DNA of 33,696 nt from DASSJM01 sp049587975 (GTDB lineage: Bacteria; Actinomycetota; UBA4738; HRBIN12): contig JBAVEY010000385.1 in NCBI GenBank assembly GCA_049587975.1, positions 1 through 33,696 on the forward strand, in the 5' to 3' direction. Within the stretch, counting starts at the first letter, position 1; the number at the start of each line of letters is the position of its first letter. Shown piece by piece: positions 7,578 to 14,978 of the stretch. The notes beneath the pieces are model-generated. The model did not search any database, was not told the DNA's origin, and saw only the letters and a program-made list of their open reading frames with translations. The translations under genes and the position numbers were made by a program.

Positions 7578-7956
7578 GCGGGGGGTGGATCTCGACGCGT
7601 TCACGGGGTGGCTCGAGCGGTACTTCGACGCGTGGGCGTCGAACGATCCCGTCGAGGTGTCGGCGCTGTTCGCGGAGGACGCCGTGTACTCCTACGGCCC
7701 GTTCCGGGAGGAGACGCGCGGTCGCGACGCGATCGTGCGGGCATGGGTCGAGGGCGGCGCCCCGTCCGAGCTCCGGACCGACGTCGAGCCGATCGCGGTG
7801 GCGGGGGACCGTGGTGTTGCGCACTTGCGCGTGTCGTTCCGGGACGATGCGGGGTCGCGGATCGAGGTGGACGGGATCCTCGTCTGCGATTTCGACCCAG
7901 CCGGCAGGTGCGTCCTGCACCGCGAGTGGTACGACCGCCACGAAACCCCCGCCTGA
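7576..7956 (+). CDS. SnoaL-like / NTF2-fold protein
   Basis: 126-residue single-domain protein with the SnoaL/NTF2 cone fold pattern: the opening helix FTGWLERYFDAWASNDP, then VSALFAEDAVYSYGPF, a GRDAIVRAWVEGG helix, and long beta strands ending in DRHET. Members act as small polyketide cyclases, isomerases, hydrolases or ligand-binding proteins, so the reaction cannot be assigned. ATG 7576 is used, but GTG 7585, three codons later, is an equally good start: the ATG overlaps a -10-like TACGAT and the GTG lies where a leaderless transcript would begin. Divergent from ftcD and followed by the tandem stem-loop repeats. Confidence 0.82.
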   Translation: MRGVDLDAFTGWLERYFDAWASNDPVEVSALFAEDAVYSYGPFREETRGRDAIVRAWVEGGAPSELRTDVEPIAVAGDRGVAHLRVSFRDDAGSRIEVDGILVCDFDPAGRCVLHREWYDRHETPA

Positions 7957-7966
7957 CGAAGCCTCT

Positions 7967-8080
7967 CTATCGGGGGCTACCGCTCGCGCATCCGCGCTCG
8001 CTCCTTGAGCCCCCGAACCCCTCTCCTATCGGGGGCTACCGCTCGCGCATCCGCGCTCGCTCCTTGAGCCCCCGAACCCC
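7967..8080. repeat. Two tandem copies of a 55-bp stem-loop repeat
   Basis: Copies at 7967-8021 and 8026-8080 are identical over 55 bases, at a 59-base period. Each holds an 8-bp inverted repeat, CGGGGGCT and AGCCCCCG, around a 29-base loop with two GCTCGC direct repeats and a small CGCG-CATC-CGCG hairpin. They lie between the SnoaL-like stop and the SOS promoter. They resemble REP-type elements and could stop transcription before the SOS unit, although no T-run follows. No further copy was seen in the window. Confidence 0.85.
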
Positions 8081-8083
8081 GGC

Positions 8084-8113
8084 TTGACTCGTGTCGGCGG
8101 ACGGGCGTACATT
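8084..8113 (+). promoter_or_regulatory. Promoter of the SOS-type operon
   Basis: TTGACT (8084-8089) and TACATT (8108-8113) are separated by 18 bases. The predicted start near 8120 places the LexA box at about +6 to +21, so bound repressor would block initiation or early elongation. Confidence 0.72.
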
Positions 8114-8160
8114 CACCCTTCCCTCTCGAACATACGTTCGATTCCCTGAGGGAAGGGGTG
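8114..8160 (+). other. Inverted repeat enclosing the LexA box
   Basis: CACCCTTCCCTC (8114-8125) pairs with GAGGGAAGGGGTG (8148-8160) through a ten-base perfect core plus a one-base bulge. The LexA palindrome lies between the arms. In RNA it would form a long leader hairpin just before the ribosome site GAGGAG (8168-8173) of the first gene. Confidence 0.55.
8126..8141. promoter_or_regulatory. LexA (SOS) box
   Basis: TCGAACATACGTTCGA is a perfect match to the mycobacterial SOS consensus TCGAAC-N4-GTTCGA and also fits the Bacillus form CGAAC-RNRY-GTTYG. It lies just downstream of a good promoter and ahead of a unit with two error-prone polymerases, so DNA damage control is the natural reading. 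Confidence 0.9.
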
Positions 8161-8182
8161 TGGGTCCGAGGAGCGAACGTCG

Positions 8183-8434
8183 GTGTCCAAGCGGTACGAC
8201 GAGCAGGTCGAGGTCCGGGTCGAGCGCGACGCGGGGATGCCCTCGGCGTTCGTCTGGCGCGGGCGCCGGTACGAGGTTGCCGACGTGATCGGGAGGTGGC
8301 GGATCGAGGGACGCTGGTGGGCGGACGGACGCGATCGCGAGTACTGGCGGGTCGAGGCGCGCGGCGGCGCGGTCTGGGACCTGTACCACGACCGCCAGCA
8401 CGACCGTTGGCACATGGAGCGGCTGTGGGATTGA
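8183..8434 (+). CDS. DUF6504 protein, first gene of the SOS operon
   Basis: 83-residue basic, tryptophan-rich protein of the DUF6504 type, a small actinobacterial family that from memory sits beside translesion polymerase genes. Seen: FVWRGRRYEVADVIGRW, then WW and EYWRVEA, and the tail DLYHDRQHDRWHMERLW. No enzymatic motif is evident; an accessory role for the polymerases is inference from context. The GTG start at 8183 follows GAGGAG at 8168-8173. The gene comes directly after the LexA-controlled promoter and ends nine bases before the acyl-CoA dehydrogenase. Confidence 0.83.
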   Translation: MSKRYDEQVEVRVERDAGMPSAFVWRGRRYEVADVIGRWRIEGRWWADGRDREYWRVEARGGAVWDLYHDRQHDRWHMERLWD

Positions 8435-8443
8435 ATCGGAACC

Positions 8444-9559
8444 GTGACCGATCCCGCGGACCCGACCGATCTCGCCGCGCGGATCGTGCGCGACCAGGTC
8501 CTTCCGAACCTCGAGACGTGGGAACGCGAGGCGACCTACCCGCGCGGGGTGGTGCGGGGATCGGGTCTGACCGGGCTGTTCGCTCCCGCAGGGGTCGGTG
8601 GACTCGACCTGTCGTACCCCGATGCGATGGCGGTCTTCGAGGAGCTCGGTCGCGGGGACGCCGCGCTCGCGTTCTCGCTCTCGATGCACAACGCGGTGAC
8701 GGCGGCGGTGTCGCGGTTCGGCGACGATGCTCTCCTGGCGCGGTGGGGCCGGCGGCTGGCCGCGGGGGAGGCGCTCGGAGGGTTCTCGCTCACCGAGCCG
8801 CACGCCGGCTCGGACGCGGCGACCATCACGACGCGGGCGCTCGAGGGACCGGACGGGTGGCGCGTGAGCGGGCGCAAGGCGTGGGTCTCGCTCGCCGGCG
8901 AGGCGGACCTGTTCCTGGTCGTGTGCAAGACGAGCGAGGAGCCCGGGCATCGCGACGTCGCGATGGTCGCGGTCGAACGCGAGGCGCCCGGCGTCTCGTT
9001 CCCGCAGATCTACCGGAAGGCGTGCGCCGACTTCCTGCCCATCGGGGAGATGATGCTCGAGGGTGCGCCGGGGACCGTGCTCTTCCCGCCGGGCGAGGGG
9101 ATGCGGGCCGCGCTCGGCGCCATCGACGTCGCCCGCTGCGACATCGCGGCGATCGCGAACGGTCTGGCAGCGGCATGTTTGGACGCGGCGCTCCGGTACG
9201 GCCGGGATCGAGCGGTGTTCGGCAGACCGGTCATCGAGCACCAGGGGATCGGGTGGGCGCTCGCCGACGCGCAGACCGACCTGGTCGCCGGGCGCCTGCT
9301 GGTCCGGCACGCCGCGGAGCGGCTGGGGGGACCGGAGGGGTCGGTGGCGGTGGCCCATGCGAAGCGGTTCTGCCCGGACGCGGCCCTTCGGACGGCCATC
9401 TTGTCGAGCGAGGTCCTCGGCGCGTACGGCTGGCTCCAGGACCATCCGTTCAACCGGGCGATCGCGCTCGCGAAGATGCTCCAGGTCGTGGACGGCACCG
9501 CCGAGATCCAGCGGGTCGTGATCGCCCGCGATCTCACCAGGCGCGCGGGGGAGCTGTAG
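8444..9559 (+). CDS. Acyl-CoA dehydrogenase family protein
   Basis: 371-residue flavoprotein of the acyl-CoA dehydrogenase superfamily: an N-terminal helical domain, the middle beta domain with FSLTEPHAGSDA (114-125) contacting FAD and substrate, and the C-terminal four-helix domain with RYGRDRAVFGRPVIEHQ and GTAEIQRVVIARDL. The catalytic base of medium- and short-chain enzymes is the Glu of YEGT; here the motif is VVDGT with Asp350, a conservative but unusual change that could lower or shift activity. It would oxidise an acyl-CoA thioester at C2-C3 using FAD. The gene lies inside the SOS operon, with nine bases before it and none after it. Substrate unknown. Confidence 0.9.
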   Translation: MTDPADPTDLAARIVRDQVLPNLETWEREATYPRGVVRGSGLTGLFAPAGVGGLDLSYPDAMAVFEELGRGDAALAFSLSMHNAVTAAVSRFGDDALLARWGRRLAAGEALGGFSLTEPHAGSDAATITTRALEGPDGWRVSGRKAWVSLAGEADLFLVVCKTSEEPGHRDVAMVAVEREAPGVSFPQIYRKACADFLPIGEMMLEGAPGTVLFPPGEGMRAALGAIDVARCDIAAIANGLAAACLDAALRYGRDRAVFGRPVIEHQGIGWALADAQTDLVAGRLLVRHAAERLGGPEGSVAVAHAKRFCPDAALRTAILSSEVLGAYGWLQDHPFNRAIALAKMLQVVDGTAEIQRVVIARDLTRRAGEL

Positions 9560-10249
9560 ATGACCGACGCCCGTATCTTGCCGTTCCTGGTTTCAGAGCT
9601 ACGGCTGCCGCCCGACGAGCAGGAGCTGCTCGGCCGGGAGTGGTGGCCCTCCTACGCGCACGCGGTCGTCCACCGCGAGGGCGTCTTCCTGTTCGACAAC
9701 GGCGCGGGGTTCGGCAACGCCGAGATCGAGACGACGTTCTCGCCGCGGGTGACGGCGATCGAGGACGCGCTCGCCGAGCACGGGATGGGGCTCGCGGACG
9801 TGACCGGCGCCGCCAACTGCCACCTGCACTTCGACCACAGCGGGCAGAACGTCCGGCTCCCCGGCGTGCCGATCTTCGTCCAGCGCGCCGAGTGGGCGAT
9901 GGTGCACGAGCCCGACTACACGGTCCCGGAGTGGATCGACGCGCCCGGCCTGTCCTACGAGGTGATCGAGGGCGAGGTGGAGGTGGCTCCGGGCCTGCGG
10001 CTGATCCCCACACCGGGGCACACGGCCGGGCATCAGTCGCTGGTGGTGGATGCGCCCGAGGGCAGGGTCGTGCTCGCCGGTCAGGCGCTGCAGTCGCGGC
10101 TCGAGTGGGAGGGCGCGACGGAGCCGAGCGCCTCCGGTGCCTCGACCGCGCGCGACCCCGCCTACCCGCGCTCGGTGCAACGTCTGCGGGCGCTCGAGCC
10201 GGTGCGCGTGCATTTCGCGCACGACCCATCGGTCTGGGAGCGTGGGTAG
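9560..10249 (+). CDS. Metallo-beta-lactamase-fold hydrolase, AHL-lactonase-like
   Basis: 229-residue protein resembling the N-acyl-homoserine lactonase branch of the metallo-beta-lactamase superfamily. Metal-site motifs: HLHFDH at 88-93, TPGHTAGH at 151-158 with His154, and a late His221 in HFAHDPS. The bridging Asp usually found in a GDA-type motif is replaced by Gln175 in VLAGQAL, so binding of the second metal may be altered. Probable role: hydrolysis of a lactone, ester or thioester, product unknown. The ATG follows the acyl-CoA dehydrogenase stop with no gap and has GGGGGAG six bases upstream. The dnaE2 gene begins 30 bases later, on what looks like the same transcript. Confidence 0.86.
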   Translation: MTDARILPFLVSELRLPPDEQELLGREWWPSYAHAVVHREGVFLFDNGAGFGNAEIETTFSPRVTAIEDALAEHGMGLADVTGAANCHLHFDHSGQNVRLPGVPIFVQRAEWAMVHEPDYTVPEWIDAPGLSYEVIEGEVEVAPGLRLIPTPGHTAGHQSLVVDAPEGRVVLAGQALQSRLEWEGATEPSASGASTARDPAYPRSVQRLRALEPVRVHFAHDPSVWERG

Positions 10250-10279
10250 CGCGTCCGAACGTACCGCCGGAGCGGTGAG

Positions 10280-13200
10280 ATGCCCGGCGCCTTCGTCCAC
10301 CTCGACGTCCGTTCGTTCTTCTCGCTGAAGGAGGGCGCGTTCTCGCCCGAGGCGCTCGCGCGACGGGCGGCGGAGCTGCAGATGCCGACCGTCGCGCTCG
10401 CCGACCGCGACGGCCTCTACGGCACAGCCCGGTTCGTCGACGCGTGCGTGCGGGAGGGTGTGCGCCCGATCCTCGGCGCATCGCTCACCGTCCGGGAGAG
10501 CGGCACGCTGCCGCTCTCAGGGGCGATGGCCGGCCGCAAGCCGAGGGATGCGAGCGTCTTGCTGTTCGCGCGGGACGCGGCCGGGTACGCGAACCTGTGC
10601 CGGCTGGTCACCGACGCGCACATGACCGGCGAACGCGGCGACCCGTCGCTCACCCCGGAGCAGATCTGCGCGCATGCGGGTGGTCTGGTCGCGATCCTTG
10701 GTCCGACGTCACCGCCTGCCGCGCTCGCTCTCGCCGGCCGCATCGACGCCGCGCGGCGATCGCTCGAGCCCTATCGCGAAGCCTTCGGCGATCGTACGTA
10801 CGTCGGTGTCGCGAACCGCCTGGAACAGGGTTCCGCGAATGAGATCCGCGCGCTCCTGCGGCTGGTCGATCGCGCGGGGATCCGAGCGGTCGCGACCAAC
10901 CCCGTCCGGTACCTCGTGCCGCAGGACGCGTTCCTGGCCGACGCGCTCGAGTGTATGCGCGAGCTCGTTCCGATCAGCAGGACCAACGTCTCGCGCCGCA
11001 ACGCCGAGGGGTGGCTGAAGCCCGCGAGTGAGATGCGGGCGCTGTTCGACGAGCGCCCCGACCTCGTGACCGCCACGCTGCAGGTCGCCGAGTCGTGCGC
11101 GTTCGACATCGGCCTGCGCACGGTGAACTTCCCCGACTTCCCCACGCCGCGAGGACGGAACGCCTCCTCCGTGCTGGCCGAGCGCAGCTGGCGCGGTCTG
11201 GAACGCCGGGGGATGCGACCGACGACGAAGGTCCGAGACCGCCTGAACCACGAGCTCGCGATGATCCACCGGTTGGGGTTCTCGGCCTACTTCCTGACGG
11301 TTGCCGACATCGTCGCCGACGTGCGGGCGATGGGGATCCGATGCGCGTGTCGGGGGAGTGCCGCCGGCTCGCTCGTCTGCTACCTCGTCGGCATCTCCGA
11401 CGTCGACGCGATCCGGCACGATCTCGCGTTCGAGCGGTTCCTGAACCCGATGCGCGACGAGCTGCCGGACATCGACGTCGACGTCGAGTCGGCCCGCCGC
11501 GAGGACGTCTACGACATGGTGCTCTCGCGATACGGCGACGACCGGTGCGCGTGCGTCGCGATGGTCGACACGTACCGAGCCCGCGCCGCCGTCCGTGAGG
11601 TCGGCAAGGCGCTCGGGCTCCCCGAGCCCGAGGTCGACGTGGTCGCGAAGTCGTTCCCGCACATCGGCGCCCACGACCTGCGGGTCGCGATCGAACGCCT
11701 GCCCGAGCTCGTGGGCAGCAACCTGAACGCCGGGCAGCTCGAGCATCTGTTCCGCGTGGCCGAGCGCCTGAACGGCTTCCCACGCCACATCGCCCTCCAT
11801 CCCTCGGGCATCGTGCTGTCGAACGACGACCTGGTGACCAGGGTCCCGCTCGAACGCTCGTTCCAGGGCTACCGCGTGATCCAGGCCGACAAGGACGACG
11901 TCGAGCTCCTGGGGTACCTGAAGCTCGACGTGCTCGGCGTCCGGATGCTCTCGTCGATGCGGCACGCGCTGGACGAGATCGCCCGCACCGAGCACGTGAA
12001 GATCGATCTGGACGCGATCGCGCTCGACGACGAGCCGACGTTCGAGCTGATCCGAGCCTCGGACACGCTCGGGTGCTTCCAGATCGAGTCGCCGGGCCAG
12101 CGCGAGCTCCTGCAGAAGCTCCAGCCGACCCGGTGGGAGGATCTGATCGTCGACATCTCGCTCTTCCGGCCGGGGCCGGTCAAGTCGGACATGATCAACC
12201 CATACCTGCGTCGGCGCGCCGGGATGGAGGCGCCGACGTACGCGCACCCGGCGCTCCGCCCCGCGCTGCGCGAGACCTTCGGCGTGATCGTCTACCACGA
12301 GCAGGTGCTCCGGACCCTCGCGGCGATGGCCGGCTACGACCTGACCTACGCCGACCACGTCCGCCGCCACCTGGACCGCGAGGACCTGCTCCCCGGCTTC
12401 CGAGCCGACTTCCTCCGGCGGTCGACCGGCCGGGGCATCCCCGCGGACGTCGCCGAGCGGACGTGGACCGCGGTGGCCGAGTTCGCGAGCTTCGGGTTCT
12501 GCAAGGCGCACGCTGCGGCGTTCGCGGTCCCGACCTACCAGTCCTCCTGGCTGAAGACCCACTACCCGGCGCACTTCCTCGCGGGGATCCTCACCCACGA
12601 CCCCGGGATGTACCCGAGGCGGCTGCTGCTCGAAGACGCTCGCGAGCACGCGATCCCGATCTTGCCGCTCGACGTGAACCTCTCAGAACCGGAATACGTG
12701 GTCGAGGTGGTGGGTGGTGGTGGTGAAGGCGTCGAGCGGCGCGCTGAGGTCGGGGCCTCGCCCCGGGCTGCTCGTCTCCGCCTACGCGACGGGTCCATGC
12801 TCGCGGACGCCGAGGGGCTTCGGCTCCGCTCGACGACGCCCGGGGCGGACCCCTCCCCGAGCGCCGGCACGGGCGGCGCCACCGACCTCGAGACCCCGCG
12901 GTACGGGATCCGGTTGGCGTTGCAGGACGTGCATGGGATCTCGGACGCCGAGGTCCGGTCGATCCTGGAAGCTCGGGCCGACCGGGCGTTCGACGACGTG
13001 GGGGACTTCTTACGGCGGGCGATCGTGTCCAAACCTGTCGTCGAAGCCTTGGCGCATGCGGGGGGGTTCGACGGGATCGGGGAGGGGTCGCGGCGGGATC
13101 GGTTGTATGCGGCGATGACGACCGTGGCGCAGCGGGAGGGGGATCAGTTGGCGCTCGACCTGTCGGTGGGCGCTGTGGATGAGCTCTCGTTGCCCGAGTA

Positions 13201-13708
13201 CACCGACGCGGAGCGGGTCCGCGCCGAGCTCGAGGTCCTCGGCCTGGACGCGAGCCGGCACCTCGTGAGCTTCTTCGAGCCACTGCTCGCCGACCTCGGT
13301 GTGGTTCGCTCCGAGGATCTGCATCGGTGTCGCTCTGACGAGCGCGTGATGGTCGCCGGCGTGAAGGTGGCCTCGCAGACGCCGGCGATCCGCAGCGGCC
13401 AGCGGATCATCTTCCTCACGCTCGACGACGCGACGGGACCGGTCGACGTGACCGTGTTCGAGAGCGTTCAGCCGAAGGTCGCCAAGACCGTGTTCCACTC
13501 GTTCGTGCTCGCGGTGCTCGGGACCGTCAGGCGAACCGGGCGCAAGGGCGTCTCGATCGTCGCCGAAGACGTGTGGGACCTGACGTCGCTGCTGCACGCG
13601 CGACGGCAGGGGCGACTGACGGAGGCGCTCGCCCATCAGGGGACGGCGTTCGGCGCTGACGTTCCGCGCAAGCTGTGGCACTCGAGCGGAGGCTCGGCCG
13701 GTCGATGA
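10280..13708 (+). CDS. dnaE2: Error-prone DNA polymerase III alpha subunit (DnaE2/ImuC type)
   Basis: C-family polymerase of 1142 residues for translesion synthesis after damage. Order: PHP domain (about 5-210); palm with CRGSAAGSLVCYLVGISD and PDIDVDVES, giving catalytic Asp399 and Asp401; the third Asp550 in YLKLDVLGV; the fingers region with DISLFRPGPV and FGVIVYHEQVLRTLA; a helix-hairpin region (YGIRLALQDVHGI from 875); an OB fold near 1030-1110; and the tail PRKLWHSSG typical of actinobacterial DnaE2. PHP metal ligands are degenerate: HLDVRS has Asp9 where the second His belongs, and ALADRD has Arg for His, so no proofreading is expected. Residues 812-873 form a Gly-rich, low-complexity insert. 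GGAG lies seven bases before the ATG. Confidence 0.92.
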   Translation: MPGAFVHLDVRSFFSLKEGAFSPEALARRAAELQMPTVALADRDGLYGTARFVDACVREGVRPILGASLTVRESGTLPLSGAMAGRKPRDASVLLFARDAAGYANLCRLVTDAHMTGERGDPSLTPEQICAHAGGLVAILGPTSPPAALALAGRIDAARRSLEPYREAFGDRTYVGVANRLEQGSANEIRALLRLVDRAGIRAVATNPVRYLVPQDAFLADALECMRELVPISRTNVSRRNAEGWLKPASEMRALFDERPDLVTATLQVAESCAFDIGLRTVNFPDFPTPRGRNASSVLAERSWRGLERRGMRPTTKVRDRLNHELAMIHRLGFSAYFLTVADIVADVRAMGIRCACRGSAAGSLVCYLVGISDVDAIRHDLAFERFLNPMRDELPDIDVDVESARREDVYDMVLSRYGDDRCACVAMVDTYRARAAVREVGKALGLPEPEVDVVAKSFPHIGAHDLRVAIERLPELVGSNLNAGQLEHLFRVAERLNGFPRHIALHPSGIVLSNDDLVTRVPLERSFQGYRVIQADKDDVELLGYLKLDVLGVRMLSSMRHALDEIARTEHVKIDLDAIALDDEPTFELIRASDTLGCFQIESPGQRELLQKLQPTRWEDLIVDISLFRPGPVKSDMINPYLRRRAGMEAPTYAHPALRPALRETFGVIVYHEQVLRTLAAMAGYDLTYADHVRRHLDREDLLPGFRADFLRRSTGRGIPADVAERTWTAVAEFASFGFCKAHAAAFAVPTYQSSWLKTHYPAHFLAGILTHDPGMYPRRLLLEDAREHAIPILPLDVNLSEPEYVVEVVGGGGEGVERRAEVGASPRAARLRLRDGSMLADAEGLRLRSTTPGADPSPSAGTGGATDLETPRYGIRLALQDVHGISDAEVRSILEARADRAFDDVGDFLRRAIVSKPVVEALAHAGGFDGIGEGSRRDRLYAAMTTVAQREGDQLALDLSVGAVDELSLPEYTDAERVRAELEVLGLDASRHLVSFFEPLLADLGVVRSEDLHRCRSDERVMVAGVKVASQTPAIRSGQRIIFLTLDDATGPVDVTVFESVQPKVAKTVFHSFVLAVLGTVRRTGRKGVSIVAEDVWDLTSLLHARRQGRLTEALAHQGTAFGADVPRKLWHSSGGSAGR

Positions 13709-13735
13709 CCCCGCCCGGTGCCTCCGTCGCGGCGG

Positions 13736-13741
13736 TACGCT
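13736..13741 (+). promoter_or_regulatory. Possible leaderless -10 element for dinB
   Basis: TACGCT lies eight bases before ATG 13750, the spacing of a leaderless transcript. It may give dinB its own transcription in addition to read-through from the SOS promoter. No -35 is evident. Confidence 0.38.
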
Positions 13742-13749
13742 CCGCGTCG

Positions 13750-14931
13750 ATGACCCGATCGCGGTCGAGCGAGCCGATCCTGCATGTCGACCTCGACGCG
13801 TTCTACGCCTCGGTGGAGTCCCTGAAGGACCCGAGCCTCTCGGGCAAGCCCCTCGTCGTGGGCGGTGTCGGCACGCGAGGGGTCGTGATGTCGGCCTCCT
13901 ACGAGGCCCGCGCGTTCGGGATCCGCAGCGCGATGCCCGCCGTCCGCGCTCGGCGCCTGTGTCCTGACGCGGTCTTCGTCCCCCCGGACTTCGAGGCTTA
14001 CAAGGCGCACTCGAACCGCTTCCGCGAGATCTTGCTCTCGGTCACCCCGCTCGTCGAGCCGATCTCGCTCGACGAGGCCTTCCTCGACGTCTCGGGCGCG
14101 CACCTGCTGTTCGGCGACCCGGAGGAGATCGGACGCAAGGTCCGGCGCGAGGTCCAGGGCGGCATCGGGGTGCGGTGCTCGGTGGGGGTCGCGCCGACCA
14201 AGCTGGTAGCCAAGCTCGCCTCCGCCGGAGCCAAACCCGACGGCATGGTCGTCGTTCGGGCCGGCGAGGTCGACGCCTACCTGGAGCCGCTCCCGGTCCG
14301 GGCGCTCTGGGGGGTGGGGGAGAAGACGGCCGAGACCCTCGGACGCCTCGGCGTGCGGACGGTCGGCGATCTCGGGCGGACGCCGGTCGGGGTGCTCGGC
14401 AGGCTCCTCGGCGACCAGCACGCGCGCGACCTGCGGGACCTCGCTCGCGGCGTGGACGATCGTCCCGTCGTCGCGTACGAGGCGCCGAAGTCCGTGAGCC
14501 ACGAGGAGACCTTCGACCGCGATCTGGACGACCAGCGGGAACTGCTGCGGGAGGTGCTCTCGCTCTGCCAGCGCGTGGCGGCGCGGCTGCGCGAGGACGG
14601 GTTCCGGGCGAAGACGGTCACCCTGAAGATCCGTCTGGCGAACTTCACGACCCTCACCCGTTCTCGGACGCTCGCGGCGCCGACCGACGTGGCCGCCGAC
14701 CTGTACCAGGTGGTGGGCGAGCTGTTCGCCGCCCTCCCCGGCGCCCGGCGACGCGTGCGCCTGCTCGGCGTCGCCGCGACCGGCCTGGTCCAGGCGGGCG
14801 AGGAGCAGCTCGCGCTGCTCCGCAGCGAACGGTGGGGGGACGTCGAGCGGGCCGTCGATCGGATCGACAAGAGGTTCGGGCGGGGTTCGGCCGTGCCTGC
14901 CGTCCTGCTCGACCGGGGGCGCGATCGGTGA
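13750..14931 (+). CDS. dinB: DNA polymerase IV (DinB, Y family)
   Basis: Y-family translesion polymerase of 393 residues. The catalytic carboxylates are intact: HVDLDAFYASVE with Asp14, and SLDEAFLDVSG with Asp108 and Glu109. The steric-gate region is FYASVE. GVAPTKLVAKLASAGAKP and the helix-hairpin-helix block LWGVGEKTAETLGRLGVRTV follow, then the little-finger domain with KTVTLKIRL. It therefore should polymerise, unlike ImuB, which lacks these acids. It lacks the canonical QLxLF-type clamp motif at the extreme end; the tail is VPAVLLDRGRDR. The start is ATG 13750, where the domain begins six residues later; an upstream in-frame start at 13675 overlaps dnaE2 and adds no conserved sequence. 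Forty-one bases separate it from dnaE2. Confidence 0.94.
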   Translation: MTRSRSSEPILHVDLDAFYASVESLKDPSLSGKPLVVGGVGTRGVVMSASYEARAFGIRSAMPAVRARRLCPDAVFVPPDFEAYKAHSNRFREILLSVTPLVEPISLDEAFLDVSGAHLLFGDPEEIGRKVRREVQGGIGVRCSVGVAPTKLVAKLASAGAKPDGMVVVRAGEVDAYLEPLPVRALWGVGEKTAETLGRLGVRTVGDLGRTPVGVLGRLLGDQHARDLRDLARGVDDRPVVAYEAPKSVSHEETFDRDLDDQRELLREVLSLCQRVAARLREDGFRAKTVTLKIRLANFTTLTRSRTLAAPTDVAADLYQVVGELFAALPGARRRVRLLGVAATGLVQAGEEQLALLRSERWGDVERAVDRIDKRFGRGSAVPAVLLDRGRDR

Positions 14932-14941
14932 TCTGCCCACG

Positions 14942-14967
14942 GACCCCCTCTTCCACTCGCGGGGGTC
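14942..14967 (+). terminator. Hairpin at the end of the SOS operon
   Basis: GACCCCC (14942-14948) and GGGGGTC (14961-14967) form a seven-bp perfect stem with a 12-base loop, eleven bases after the dinB stop. The following GTTCCT is only partly T-rich, so this may be a weak or factor-assisted terminator. It ends five bases before the DUF3040 -10 element. Confidence 0.5.
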
Positions 14968-14972
14968 GTTCC

Positions 14973-14978
14973 TATAAT
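14973..14978 (+). promoter_or_regulatory. -10 element (TATAAT) of the DUF3040 gene
   Basis: A perfect TATAAT in very GC-rich DNA. Its -35 position falls in the preceding hairpin loop (CTTCCA, weak). The start near 14985 gives a leader of about 30 nt with GGGAG before ATG 15016. Confidence 0.62.

Noticed and set aside
7967..8080. CRISPR array
   Set aside because: Only two copies, four-base spacing, and no cas genes; the unit is a stem-loop repeat.
10256..10272. Second LexA box before dnaE2
   Set aside because: CGAAC is present but the second half is CGCCG rather than GTTCG, so only a half-site exists.
10709..12649. 646-codon antisense frame within dnaE2
   Set aside because: DnaE2 motifs are continuous on the plus strand; the antisense translation has no recognisable domain and is explained by high GC.
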